64,000 nucleotides of DNA from Otatea glauca. Its lineage: Eukaryota > Streptophyta > Magnoliopsida > Poales > Poaceae. The stretch spans positions 56,424,188 through 56,488,187 of the forward strand of contig CM070718.1 of the NCBI GenBank assembly GCA_036346275.1. Reading direction: 5' to 3'. Shown here in pieces: positions 33,781-45,422 of the stretch (the first letter of the stretch is position 1; each line of letters opens with the position of its first letter). The position numbers were made by a program, and so were the translations under genes. The notes beneath the pieces were generated by a model. It searched no databases, was not told where the DNA came from, and saw nothing but the letters and a program-made list of their open reading frames with translations.

Positions 33781-35061
33781 TCAAAAAAATTTAAATTATA
33801 AATTTGTTGAGGCAAAGCGTGCCGCGAGGTCGTCGACAAAGAACTCTCGCCGTCGGCAAAGCCACCGATGGCGGCCGTGGAACCATTGCGGACTGCGTTC
33901 TCCGGCCATGTTGCCTCATCTCCCGGTTTCCTTTTCCCAAAGACGTAATGTATGGTCCTTTCCTTTTCCAGACGTTTGTTTCCTTTTCCTTGATTCCAAG
34001 ACGTTTGTTTCCTTTTCCTTGTTGATGTTGGAGGTGAGGGAAGGTGCATTGTGGGTTCTGAGGATGATTTTGGAAAAATATGGAAAAATAAAGCTGCGCA
34101 CATCACATTTGGATCCACAAGGAAAAAAGATAAAAATTAAACAAAGGTTTCACGCACTATTTGGTTCTACGAGAAAAAATTGAAAAAAATTAAGGAGCAC
34201 TCACAGACCGTTGGTTCCTTAGATAAAAAATAAAAACAAAAATTCAGCGCTCTCCGTGCGCTGAAATTAGGCTCTATGAGGCTAGATCCGTAAAAAAGTC
34301 TCGAGAAGGGCCATATTGAGAAAAAAATACGATCACAATGCCAGGACAATAAAAAATTCAAGTCTTGTTTCCTTGCATGCGGATCCTCCCTGTTTATTTT
34401 CATGTTTGATTCACCCTCCTTCCAAATATGTAGTACGTACAATTTTGGCCAGTAAAAAATTCAAGTCTGGTTTCCTTGCATGCGGATCCTCCTTATTTAT
34501 TTCCTTGTTTGATTCGCTCTCCTTCCAAATATGTAGGTGGGGGAGGTCTGTTGTGGGCCATAGGGATGATTAGACACACTAAATAATGGCCATCGGATGT
34601 GGGTGAGTAAAATTGAGGAAAGATCTGAGACGTTCATTTTGATGAATGCAAGTTTCTGGGGACGTTTTGCTGGGTGCACGAACATTGGGTCATCTCTAAT
34701 GAGGTGCATTATTTAGGGTGGACGTAGGAAAAATTGCTTAGGTGTATTATAAAGGGGTATAGATTTGAGCTCAATCGATTGGTTATGGCAAGTCAATGGG
34801 TCACTTCAGAGTTTGTTTATTAATCTGTTGCAGTTCTTTCCTAGTGCTTCAGGCCTGTGTGGCAGAATAAGTGTAAACTCAACTATAAGATCATAAACAA
34901 CTATTTACTTATCAAATTTAGCTCGTTTATCCTTATTTCGTTGTGTATGGAATCGATATTTCATCTATGTTGTTGTTGTGTACACTAGCATGATTCTGAA
35001 CGAATGCGATATATATAGAGAGTTCAGATTTGCATATTCAGATCTCATTGCAAGGAGATGC
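33781..35061. repeat. Non-coding stretch with direct repeats
   Basis: A ~103-bp direct repeat occurs at about 34351-34435 and 34454-34535 (AAAAAATTCAAGTCT, CTTGCATGCGGATCCTCC, CCTTCCAAATATGTAG). A short tandem (GACGTTTGTTTCCTTTTCCTTG) lies at 33970-34021. No gene. Confidence 0.55.
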
Positions 35062-35070
35062 AAATCTTGT

Positions 35071-35206
35071 GAATTTTTTTTTCTTTAATATTTTTTTTTA
35101 TTCTTTTTTTCAAAACTATGCGTCCGAAAAAAAAAATTACAAAAATGCCCCCCCGTCGCCCGTGTATGGGACGATCACCCCATACACGGGCGATTTGCCC
35201 TGCGCC
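35071..35206 (+). repeat. Left long TIR of the MULE
   Basis: Matches 39316-39449 in inverted orientation. It holds a perfect 14-bp stem CGCCCGTGTATGGG / CCCATACACGGGCG at about 35158-35193. Confidence 0.88.
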
Positions 35207-35871
35207 AGCCAACGCCCAACGGCTCTAAATAACGACGTTTGTGGTGGGCCCCTATCGCCCTCAGAGGCGATCGCGCCCATCTGAGGCGACAGGAGTATTT
35301 AACCGCCGCCTTCCTTCTAAGATTCGCCGAGCGCACCGTAAGCCAAGCGAGGCAGAGAAAGAAGAGAAGAAAGGAAGAAAGAAAGAGAGAAAAGAAAGGA
35401 AGAAAGAAAGAAGAGAAAAAGGTAAATTTCGATTTTTTGTATAGTTATCTGTAAGAATTTTTTTAGAGATAATTGTAGGAATTGTTTTATAGGTTGCGAA
35501 TTAAAGTATCATTTAATATTTAGGACTTTGTTGTAGTATTTAGAAATTTTAGGATTGCGTAGTGTTTAGAAATTTTAGAATTGTATAGCTCTCGTGAAAT
35601 TTAATGTAGCGTATACTTAATGTAGTATCTAGTATTTAGAAATTTAATGTAGTATTTCAAGATATGCAAATTTAATGTAGTATTTTGTATGTAGAAATTT
35701 AGTTCAAGAGAAACTATAGGCAATATTTACAAATTTAATTTATTAGGGTTGTGTATTACTAATTTTATTACGTAAATAATGTATTAGGCAATGTAAATAA
35801 TTTTGTAGTACGATCAATGTACGCTTTGTAGATTGTATTTTAGAGTAATATTTTTCCGTTTGACGTTAAAG

Positions 35872-36561
35872 ATGTCGGAGAAATTGTATTTCCAAATATT
35901 TTATGGAGATGGGGAGATAGCACAGGGGGATGGGGTGGATCTATCATCATTTTCAAGAGTCGACGGGCATATGTAGACCGAGCGATAGGACATCAGGGTT
36001 TGTTGGAGTGGATGTCTCGGATGTTGGCTTGGATGCCCAGATTGTTCGGTTATGGTCGAGCAGAGTGAGCCGAGCGCAAGACCGCTTTTACGGAGAGTTG
36101 ATTCCTATTAACTCGACGTCAACATGGAGGAGTTATGTTGGTTTTGCTGTAGAGCGGGGTTGGCCGCTCATGTTGTTGGTACAGTGCTACCCGGTAGCTC
36201 CATCGGTGTCGCAAGTTCATGATGTCGGGGTGGACATTACGGGGGAGGGGACGTCAAATGTAGAAGGATGCGAAGAGGAAGGCGGTGAGGAGCCCGGAGA
36301 CGAGGAGCACGAGACTGGCGGTGGCGAAGGGACCGGGGGGCAGAGGAGACAGCGGTGGAGGCGCGAGGGGTGGCCGACGAGGGGGAGGAGGTGGAGGACA
36401 TTGTTGACCTGATGGAAGAGGAGGACAACAGCCCCCCCTCCGGACCATCGATGGGTACCGGACATCCGAATGTTGAAGCTGAAGGTCGGACGTCGAAGGA
36501 CATGGCGCATTCGGAACGATATGGACGAGTCCGAGGCGCGTCGCAACCGCGGATAATGTAA
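35872..36561 (+). pseudogene. MULE-associated protein, N-terminal region
   Basis: Starts at 35872 (MSEKLYFQIFYGDGEIAQG), then a frame break at about 35970 into RPSDRTSGFVGVDVSD, LIPINSTSTWRSYVGF, ERGWPLMLLVQC. An acidic tail with another frame change near 36355 (EEVEDIVDLMEEEDNSPP) follows, ending at 36561. The opening MSEKLYF and the WRSYV..ERGWPLMLLVQ block resemble the N-terminal region of grass MULE transposases. No catalytic domain follows. At least two frame changes make it a pseudogene. Confidence 0.55.
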
Positions 36562-36905
36562 TTTTCCATGTTGTTCCCATCTTGTATTTTTCAATGGACC
36601 GGTAAGTTGTGATGTAAGTTGTAATGATCGATGTAATTTTCAATGTACTAGTAAGTTATTTTTCGCATCATGTAGTTCTTCGATGTACCAGTTAGTAGCT
36701 ATGAGGATAATGTAATTCTCGACGTTGTGTGCCTCGTCGAACATGTCGTTGTCTTTCGTATGTTTGTAATATGAGTTTTTTTTGGCTCTCTGCACTTCGG
36801 TTGTATTGTTTGATGAGTATGGTACAATTCGTTATTTCGTATTTCATTTTGTGTGCACATGTAATTACTGACAAATTTGTTGTATTTGCTTTCTAACAGG
36901 CCACG

Positions 36906-38510
36906 ATGGCGCGACCTTGCCTCGAGTGCTTTGGACGTGACTGGCCGATGCGACTCCACCGGTCTAGGTACTCCGCAGAGGACAACCGAGAGCTAGGGAC
37001 ACTCCGACCTCGGGTGCCCAACGAGCCGCTTCGATCGACCCACGCTGGGTTCCACGGAAGTCGCCAACGCTTGCACTCTTTTACGTACATGTACTTACCG
37101 TGAATGCAATTTAACGACGCAATGCACTACATGCAAAGTTGCGGCGGTGGCTTACTTCCTCTTTGTAGGATGGTGGAGCGGTGATCGCCTGTTAGTGGGC
37201 AAGGAGGTCCCGCGTTCGGCACGATCGGTCCCGGCGGCGCACTCGTGGACCGGTGGAGACCGAGACGACACGTTCCACCTTCCGTGCGGAGAGATGGCTC
37301 CGACGCCGCAGACGGTCGCACCTCTTAGGCCTCCGTGTGCGGGTCCAGATCGTGCCGCACGACGCCTCGCCACGTGGCACGCCGAGTTGTCGGCGCGTTC
37401 GCCATGATGCGGCGGCACCCGGCGACCCTACCGGCCCCTTAGGAGGCCGAGCGCCACGGACCGACGAAGGCGTGGCTGCTTCCACGGTGAGTACCTCTTT
37501 CTTTGAGAATTAAAATAGAAGCGCTAAGTTGCTGATAATGTTTGTTGCGAACGCTGCAGGCTCATCTTCTCCACCCGCACGCGGAGGAGGCGGACGTGGC
37601 CCGCCACTTGGAGGCATACTTCTGTTGTTGTTCGGTTGGGTGATGTTCCCGTCCTCCCACGGGAACACGGTGGACCGTCACCTGATCGAGTACGCCAAAG
37701 ACATCGCCGACACCCGGTGGATGAGGTAACACACTCAGTTCCAATCTCATCTCAGCGGAGCACGTCTAACTCCCCCCTTGTAAACAGGTGATGCAGTGGT
37801 CGTGGGCCTCAGCTGTGCTTGCGGCGATGTACAGAGGTGCATGCGGCGACGCCGTCTCTAAGCGAGCACGACGCGACGATGTCAGGTTGCGTCCTACTAC
37901 TCCAGTTGTGGTCTTGGGAGCGCTTCTCCGTCGGTAGGCTTGTTGTTGACACGACACCGTACCCCGAGGACCTTTACGGAGGCCCGCAGAATTTAGCATA
38001 CCAAGATCTCTTCCTACCTCGTGGAGCTGTAGCACCCATGTGTATGTGCGGAGATCTTTGCAGGCTTGTCCGCTCTTGGGAAGTTTCAACTTGGAAGATG
38101 AGGTATTGGAAGTGCCGCAACTACGCCTTCGATCCGCCGGAGAAGAGCCTGAAGGATCGCCGCATGGTAACAATCGTACGGGTTACATAATATTTGTGAA
38201 TGAAACTTTGCTAATTTACGTTTCATGCGATCACCTCCGCCATCGTGTGAATTTGAGCGATGGTTTGATACGGAGATCAACCCGAGGACCAACGGCTTCT
38301 TGACCAAGCCAACCGGCGGGACGAGTTCACGCGCGGCTTCAAGAACAACGCGATGCCGCACGCGTGGAGGCATGTAGGAAGGAAGCGGAGGAGAAGGAGG
38401 CCGAGAGAGAGGAAACGAGAGAGGCGCGGCGTGCGGAGAAGCCCACGAGGCATGGGCGAATGGGAAGTGGCCTCAAGCACTCGATGAGACGTCTGGTGTT
38501 AACTTTGGTT
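36906..38510 (+). pseudogene. Plant mobile domain gene inside the MULE
   Basis: Exon-like blocks separated by short introns. (1) 36906-37100: MARPCLECFGRDWPMRLHRSR, LGTLRPRVPNE. (2) 37147-37490: TFHLPCGEMAPTPQTV, then in another frame LLGLRVR. (3) 37560-37729: FGWVMFPSSHGNTVDRHLI. (4) 37790-38170: QWSWASAVLAAMYRG and LLLQLWSWERFSVGR. These are hallmark positions of grass PMD proteins often annotated as serine/threonine phosphatase 7 long form homologues. Frames change several times, so no intact protein remains. The Gln/Arg-rich tail at 38280-38510 may be its end. It is distinct in sequence from the PMD gene at 2870-5328. Confidence 0.75.
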
Positions 38511-39315
38511 TTCTTTGTTCGTGGTACTCCTTTCGGTTTTAAGTCGTAATAAAGAGTGCGGCCTAACCTTCAAGTGTATGCTCACCGTCCGAGGGCTCGT
38601 ATATATGTCTCATCGCTCCATTGTCCCAAATGATGTTATTTCGTCCATCAAGATAGGTTATAGCATTTTAAGTTCATCGATTTGATTTCATCGAGTTTGA
38701 CCTCGTTTGCGAAATATCGGCCATTTTGATGTTTTACCGATTGCATGTTAGGACAACAATAAAATAGTGCGACCTAAAGTAACATCTAAATATTTTTACA
38801 TAATTGTAACCTATGCAAGCCCAAGAATGCAACAAAGCTGTTCTCATCAAATTTTGAGGTCGTTCGGACATTATTCTAACTGCTTGAACAATGAATGTTA
38901 TAAAGGGTTTAAACTAGCCATCTTTGATTCAAAATGCAATCATATTTAGATATTTTTGCAAAAATGAAGTGCATAAGGTTGTGGTAACTTATTCTATTTA
39001 TTTCATGATTTATGGATCAATACACATTATAATTCCTTCACAATCCATAGTTAGAGCCTAGCATTCGAACTCAAATAAGAATATTTTTCTGCAAACAACA
39101 CATGGATTTTTATTTTACAGTCTAATTCCTCATTCCAAAATTTAAATTTAGAAATAAGTTTCACTTAATTTGGACACTCCTAGCAAAAGTTATAGGTTCA
39201 TATTAAAAAGGCATGTAGTAATTACAAAAAATACCAAAAAAAAACCTGTAACCCCTGTCGCCCCAGTCTCGGGCGACAGGGGGGCCCACACGGACGGCGT
39301 CAGACGGCAGGGAAC
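38511..39315. other. AT-rich interior of the MULE, no gene
   Basis: Between the PMD remnant and the right TIR; no coding or RNA signal seen. Confidence 0.5.
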
Positions 39316-39449
39316 GGCGCAGGGCATATCGCCCGTGTATGGGGTGATCGCCCCATACATGGGCGAGGGGGGCTAGTTTTGTAATTTTTAAAATCGGACG
39401 CATAGTTTTGAAAAAAAGAATAAAAAAAATATTAAAGAAAAAAAATTCC
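39316..39449 (-). repeat. Right long TIR of the MULE
   Basis: Inverted copy of the left TIR; it also retains the GTGTATGGG hairpin (about 39329-39366). Immediately inside, 39250-39285 forms another stem, CCTGTCGCCC / GGGCGACAGG. Confidence 0.88.
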
Positions 39450-39715
39450 AAATCTTGTGACCTTTCTAGATGGAAATACAATGGTATGGTAGGAAAACAA
39501 ATTAGACAGAAAAAGTCCCTTCTCAAAAAAGAGTAAACAAAGCGTGTGTGGTGGGCCTAAAGCCCAATTTTATAGAAAAGAGGGCCGGACGGTCCAAACG
39601 TAGGTTCGCTAGGGTTTAACGGTTGCCGGCACAAAAATCGTCTCTTCGTCGCTCGACCACCCACTTCCCTCGCCCTCACGCAGCACCGCCGCCCCCCTCC
39701 GTCGTCTCCAAAAGG

Positions 39716-42700
39716 ATGGCATCTTTGGCCCGCGCCGCCGCCTACGCCGCGAGATCGACCTTCCGCCCGGCATCCCTCGCCGGTCGCGTCCGCAACTCGC
39801 CGCTCCCATCCCTGGCGTCGCCTTCCCCCGCCCGGATCCTTCGCAGGTATGTGGTAACTGCAAGATTGGTTGATAGGTGTGGGCGTGTGCTTACTTGGAC
39901 ATTCCTGCAGGTCAACGGCGGCGGGGCTGGAGACGCTGATACCTCTGCACAGCGCGGTGGCGGCGGCACGTCTGAGGTCCTGCATCGCCGTCGACACCTC
40001 CTGCTGGAGCTTCCTCTCCCAAGGTAAACTTGCACAGCACCTCTCTTCTTTTCCCCTTCAATTCTTCTGGTTGTTAGCATTTTCAATAATTATACCATAT
40101 ATAGCCATTAGCTTGGATTTGTTATTGACTGGCTGGTGCATTCTGTGCGAAAATTCTGTCTGATTGGTTGTGCATCCTGAGATTTTCGGGCTCAGATTTA
40201 AGTTCTTCAAAAAAAAAAATCAAAGGTGTGTTGGATCTTTGAGTTGACAGGAGCGTGTATTTATCTTGAACGTGCGTATATGTTCTCAAATTAATTTCTC
40301 TACAAAAACAAACGAATTAATGCAGTGAACTCCATGTATGAGACACTACTCATTGGATACATGTTGAGCTCTACGTGTTGTTGCATCGAGTGGAAGAGTT
40401 GGTGTGATGCTCTGATGTCTATGACTTTGTTATTGTGCTCATATGATGTGTATTCCTATTATAAATAAGACAGCGAATCATGTGTGATGCTGCAGGATGA
40501 ATGTGTTTGTTTCCATGAGGAAATGTATTAGTAGGTTGAAGAGAGTTGGTGATAAACACCCATCACTCCATGAATAATTAAATAGCTTGTGATGATAATT
40601 GTTGCCAACTCTTGGTTTATGGAGACTAAAAAACACATTTGTGTTCATTTCCTTTTGTAGTTTTCACCGTTATATCTACGAGTGATATTATGATCCCATG
40701 TACTACAAGACGCTACAACACCTTGAGGTTGCCGTTCATTAATACCTTTTGCAATTGTTCTTTTATAAAGGTAGTTTGTACATTAGCATCCATTGTTTTA
40801 GCACCAAGCTCTTAAACTATCTTCTTGTTCTTGGTGAATTAGGGATCGAATTTTGCATAAAATAATTAACAACAACAACAACAACCAAGCCTTGTCTCAA
40901 ACAGGTTAGGGTAGGCTAGGAAAGAAACCCAATTAAAGGCAATAAAACCCTCTAAACTTTCGATTTTGGGTCATGCTTTTAGTACGCGGATCACTAAATT
41001 CCATGCATTCCTATCCAACGCCAAATCTTTGGAAATATTCCAATCCCTCCAGTCTCTTTTAACTGCTTCTTCCCACGTTAGTCTCGGTCGACCTTTGCAT
41101 CTTATGTTTTTTAGACAACTTAAAATTCCAATACGCACCGGTGCCTCATAAGGCCTCTGTTGCATATCTCAAACGATTTTGGGCAAGCTTTTCTTTAGTA
41201 GGTTTTACCCCAATCCTATTATTTATATCATCATTGCGGGTTCGATCTCGCCTTGTATGACTACAGATCCACCGCAGGATCCGTATCTTTGCTAAGCTCA
41301 TCTTCTATATATGTTTTCTTTCTATCACTTAACATTCCGCTCCATACAATATCGCAGGTCTAATCGCCGTCCTATAGAACCTATCTTTTAACTTTTGAGG
41401 GGATTTTCTATCACATAGGACACCAGACGCTTGGCGCCATTTAAAACACCCCGCTCGTATCATGTGGCTCACATCTTCATCAATCTCACCGTCACTTTGT
41501 AGCATCAATCCCAAATATCGAAAAGTTTTCTTCCTAGGCACTATTTTTCCATCCAGACTAACATCTCCATAACTTGCCATAACACCATTGAAAACACACC
41601 TCATATACTCAGTTTTAGTTCTACTTAGTCTAAAATCCTGTGATTCTAAGGTCTTCCTCCACAACTCAAGTTTATATCAACACCTACCCTACTCTCATCA
41701 ATTAGCACGACATCATCAGCAAAAAGTATACACCAAGGAATCTTTCCTTGTATGTCCCGTGTGACTTCATCTATTACTAGGGCAAAAATATATTTGTTGG
41801 GACTTTTTTTCTTTTCAAGTGCCCACCACATGACCTTTCTTGGCACTTTGTCATAAGCTTTCTCTTTGTCGATAAACACCATGTGTAGATTCTTCTTTTC
41901 CTCCCTATACCTCTCCATCAACTGTCGTGTCAAGAAAATCGCCTCCAGGGTCGACCTTCCAGACATAAAACCAAATTGTTTTTTCGTCGCACTAGTCGCT
42001 CTTCTTAAACGATGCTCAATTACTCGCTCCCAAAGCTTCATTATGTGGCTCATGAGCTTAATTCCTCTGTAATTAGTACAACTTTGGATGTCTTCTTTAA
42101 TCTTTAAAATTGGCACTAATGTGCTTCTCCGTTACTCGTCAAGCATCTTGTTCGACCTAAAAATGATATTAAACAATTTAATTAGCCAAATGATCGCCAC
42201 ATCGACATTTGCACACCTCGATAGAAATATTATTAGGCCCCAATGTCTTACCTACTTGCATCCTTGCTAAGGCCTCCCTTCAAACTCTTGAATTTTTTGA
42301 ACGAGCCGGCTATTTGTGTCATCAAAAGAATCATCCAGTTCAATCATGCTATCCCCGTTGTCTCCGTTGTACAACTTGTCGAAGTTGTCTCTCCACCTAT
42401 TCTTGATCTCGTCGTTTTTCATCAGAAGTCTATTAGTGTCATCTATGATGCATTTAACTTAGTTGAAATCCCTTGTCTTTCTTTCTCAGAGTTTAGCTAT
42501 CTTGTGGATGTCCTTCTTACCCTCCTTTGTACTCAGCTTCTAATAAGGATCCTGATAAGCCTTGCCCCGTGCCTCACTCACTGCTTTCTTTGCACTCTTT
42601 TTGGCTGCTTTGTACTTATGTATGTTGTCATCGCTCCTATCATACTGCATGTGCTTGTAGCATGTTGCAGGAAATGATTGATCTGCTTTAAAATTTGGAT

Positions 42701-45049
42701 TGTCTGAGCTATTTTTGTATGAAAAGATTTGTCTAACTGAGTCAAAACCTAAGTCATCTCAACTAATTTGTTGTATTAGTTTTTGTTTGAGGTTATTCTT
42801 ATAGTGGCTTGGACCTTGTGTTTGTTCTTCCAACTATTTGACTGTCAATGCCAGTGCCTACATAGCACGATGCAGATTTGGTAAATTGTGAACTTCCATA
42901 CTAGTTCAATTCTTTTGGAACCTTGTGTTTCTTGCAATCTTCACAATATTTGATCAAATGAGGTTGCTGTGTAGTGATGAAGAATGAGTTTGATCGACAT
43001 GGTTTTCAGAGTTGCACTAGTGTTAAGATGCTAGCAGTTCATAGCAAAATAAATCCAGAGCAGTGTTCGAAAAAGCAGTGCTAGGTGCCACTTGGCATCG
43101 GCTGGCTGGTTACCTAGAGTGCCTAGGCCTGTCCTAGGCTGGTCTAGGTGGGTGGGGCAGAAGCTGCTGTCTCTATGTGATCTCATTCCTAGGGGTGTTC
43201 ATGGTTTGTGCCCGACCCGCCCGACCCGTTGGACCGATCCGGACCAAACCGGCCTTCCATCTTATGCACAAGTTGGGTCGGGTTACCGCATAAACCGGCG
43301 AACCCGTCTCCCATCACTTACAAGCCATGACTCATGAACTTGGGAGATTCCAATCAATACAGATCCGGACATTAAATACTCCGTTGCCATGATTGCCTTC
43401 TCTGCCGTGAGTTCTCCACAGACGGCACTTCTAATTTCATCTTTGAAGAGGCAGTCGAGATAATGGCGCCATCGTCGGTGAGGAGATGAGAAAAAGTTTA
43501 CAATAACCATCACGATTTTCGCAACGGCGGCGGAGTTTTTCCTGATCCGCGGCATCTTCTTCAGCAACCCTGGACTCCACTGTATCCCTCGTCTAATGGT
43601 AGTGCCACTGCATCCCTCCTCTAGTGGCGGCGGTGCTGCTTGCTTTCTCTTGTTGAAGAAGACACAGGAAGAACAGTTCTAGCTTCTGTTCTTGCCATCT
43701 TTTATTGCGTCACAAGCCTGGCCCAACTACCAAATACAGACCACATACGCTTTTTTGCACACACAAGAACAAAATAACCCATACAACCCGCTCAGCCCAA
43801 ACCACCACATTTGCTCACTTGGGGATTGGGCTGGGTTTTTATCCAAAACCCACCCAAAAGCAGTTTTGTTCAGCCCTACTCATTCCCATTTGTATAAGCA
43901 TAAGTTAAACTTCATCCATATGTTTCCTATCTTTCATTGATACACAAAGTGCCATCACCAGTGCTAGCGCAAATCTCACATTCCCACATTACCATATGCA
44001 TCCATGTGTTTCACTGATACATGAATTTGCCATTTGACACTGTTTGCTAGGTGGCACACTGCTGGCAGCCTAGAACCTTGCGCTTTCTAGAACACTGATC
44101 CAGATAGCTGTATTACTTCATTTCTTATTAACTTGATGGTCTTTGTTACATTTTTCCCTTTATGGTTTCTTAGTTTTTTTTTTTGAAATTATAGTTTGTG
44201 GTTGGATGTTGGGATGTCTGGGCATCTATCTAATGGTTACCAGAACGAGTTACTTTTTTCTTTGGAACTTTCAGTGTGAGTACCAACATTACATAAGGAG
44301 TTTGGTTGAGATCTGAAAACATTGTATCTTGATCTCCTTCTGCCATTGCTACTGTAGGGGCTCACTGTTGCTAGTATTGGTCCGTGTTTTGTAGAGTATT
44401 GATGTGATACTGAGGATCTAATTTGGTAGACTGGCTTTTTTGCATGTTAACACACAGATTTCAGTTTGCTAGATTGGTAATTTTGATCTTCTTTAGCTCC
44501 TTTGGGCAAAGTCGAACAAGTGTCATTGTGGCTGGGCAGCATTTTAGCAGTAAGACAAAGTATTTCCAAGCTTTATCCCCAGAAATTACTGGAGACTAGT
44601 TGTCCTCTGTTGTTGTGTGTGTGTACTCAGTAATGCATATCAAATGCTGCCACCGTCTGAGGTGCTCTTATTCTTTGCGTATCAAACTTCTTTTTGTGTT
44701 TTACAATAGGGGTTCATCTAGATTAGGCTATTACCTTTGAAATGAATTGAACACTCTTAGGAATGTTGATATTGTAGACTACCATGCAATATCGGCAAAC
44801 TTGTTTGCACACTAATTTTCCTTCATTATTTTTTCGCAAATACTTGTATCTGTTGCATATAGTTGTACAGTAGCTGACTGGAAAATTCTGAATTGGTCAA
44901 TCATTGCTACCTATATCTTTACTAATATGAAGTGTTTGTAGTTTTGACCAAGCGAATTAAAACAATTATAATCTGTTGTTTCTTATTGAAAAGGATGGGG
45001 TTTCTATCTTTTGACTGTGCTTGTTATAGGTTTGAAAAAGCGCATCTGA
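39716..45049 (+). CDS. NFD6: NFD6-like small protein (nuclear fusion defective 6 family)
   Basis: Join 39716-39846, 39911-40023, 45030-45049; 87 residues. Exon 1 gives an Arg/Ala/Ser-rich, acid-free start (MASLARAAAYAARSTFRP) typical of a mitochondrial or plastid targeting peptide. Exon 2 carries the family core ETLIPLHSAVAAARLRSCI and ends SQ; the last exon completes GLKKRI-stop. Splice sites: AG/GTATGT, CTGCAG/G, AAG/GTAAAC, TATAG/G. Arabidopsis NFD6 is an organelle-targeted protein needed for polar nuclear fusion in the female gametophyte; the biochemical role is unknown. Intron 2 is 5 kb and full of transposons. An alternative last exon is at 45403-45422. The MULE end 266 bp upstream may overlap the promoter. 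The family call is by recognition of the core motif. Confidence 0.78.
40867..42680 (-). mobile_element. RTE-type LINE fragment in NFD6 intron 2
   Basis: Minus strand, with the 3' end marked by an (AAC)n run at 40867-40885 (GTT repeats on its own strand). Reading from 42640: KAAKKSAKKAVSEARGKAYQ, then INYRGIKLMSH-like box (NYRGIKLMSHIMKLWE, about 42060), FGFMSGRSTLEAIFLTRQL, VFIDKEKAYDKVPR, LFADDVVLID (RT active site, about 41700), RLSRTKTEYM and TFRYLG. A block of roughly 40 residues is missing before FALVIDEVTRD, and several stops are present. RTE clade by motif pattern and short-repeat tail. Inactive. Confidence 0.85.
43053..44105. mobile_element. hAT-like non-autonomous element (outer)
   Basis: Element 43061-44097 (1,037 bp including the nested one). 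Ends CAGTGTTCGAAAAAGC and, inverted, CAGTGTTCTAGAAAGC. The 8-bp flanks ATCCAGAG / ATCCAGAT match at 7 of 8 positions. No transposase. Confidence 0.82.
43192..43886. mobile_element. hAT-like non-autonomous element (inner)
   Basis: Element 43200-43878 (679 bp), ends TAGGGGTGTTCA and, inverted, TAGGGCTGAACA, with a perfect 8-bp TSD CTCATTCC. It has a subterminal region of repeated CCCGACCCG-type motifs. No transposase. Confidence 0.85.
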
Positions 45050-45402
45050 TCACGGCTAGGGGCTGAACAGCAGAGAAGTGAAGACACTAAGTTAAAACAA
45101 AGTGCATTTATTTGCTGATAGTCTTAGAACATGTATCTCATCTATTTTTGCTGTTGCTCCATGCATGTACTCTTGTTGACACAATAATGGAGCATGCAAA
45201 AAGTTGGCTCCTTGTAACTTGCTTGACCTTGACTTTTCGTTGACCCTGGAAAAATATCTGGAATGATAATGGAAAAAACATTGTTGCTTTACCATTATCT
45301 GGAAATCAGCCTGAAAAATTACTACTCATTGAATTAACGCAATGGGTTGTGTATTGCTTCATCTATTCTTGACCTGACTTGCTCTTATATTTGGTGATAT
45401 AG

Positions 45403-45422
45403 GATATGCTTTGCCTTTGTGA
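45403..45422 (+). CDS. NFD6: Alternative last coding exon of the NFD6-like gene
   Basis: After GATATAG the phase-1 acceptor gives GYALPL-stop, again 87 residues in total. NFD6-like proteins commonly end SQG plus a few residues, and both endings fit. If the 45030 exon is used, this segment would be 3' UTR. Confidence 0.5.

Larger units (their letters stand above)
35062..39458 (+). mobile_element. Mutator-like element (MULE) carrying a PMD gene
   Basis: Element 35071-39449 (4,379 bp) between 9-bp direct repeats AAATCTTGT (35062-35070 and 39450-39458), the TSD length of Mutator elements. Terminal inverted repeats of about 135 bp (35071-35206 and 39316-39449) begin GAATTTTTTTT and contain ACTATGCGTCCG and GTGTATGGG. 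Inside: the N-terminal part of a MULE-associated protein and a PMD gene, both decayed. The catalytic MULE transposase domain is not visible, so it is non-autonomous. Its right end lies 266 bp before the start codon of the NFD6-like gene. Confidence 0.9.

Noticed and set aside
36237..36643. 110-129 residue minus-strand Ser/Pro frames
   Set aside because: Antisense of the acidic tail of the MULE-associated protein.
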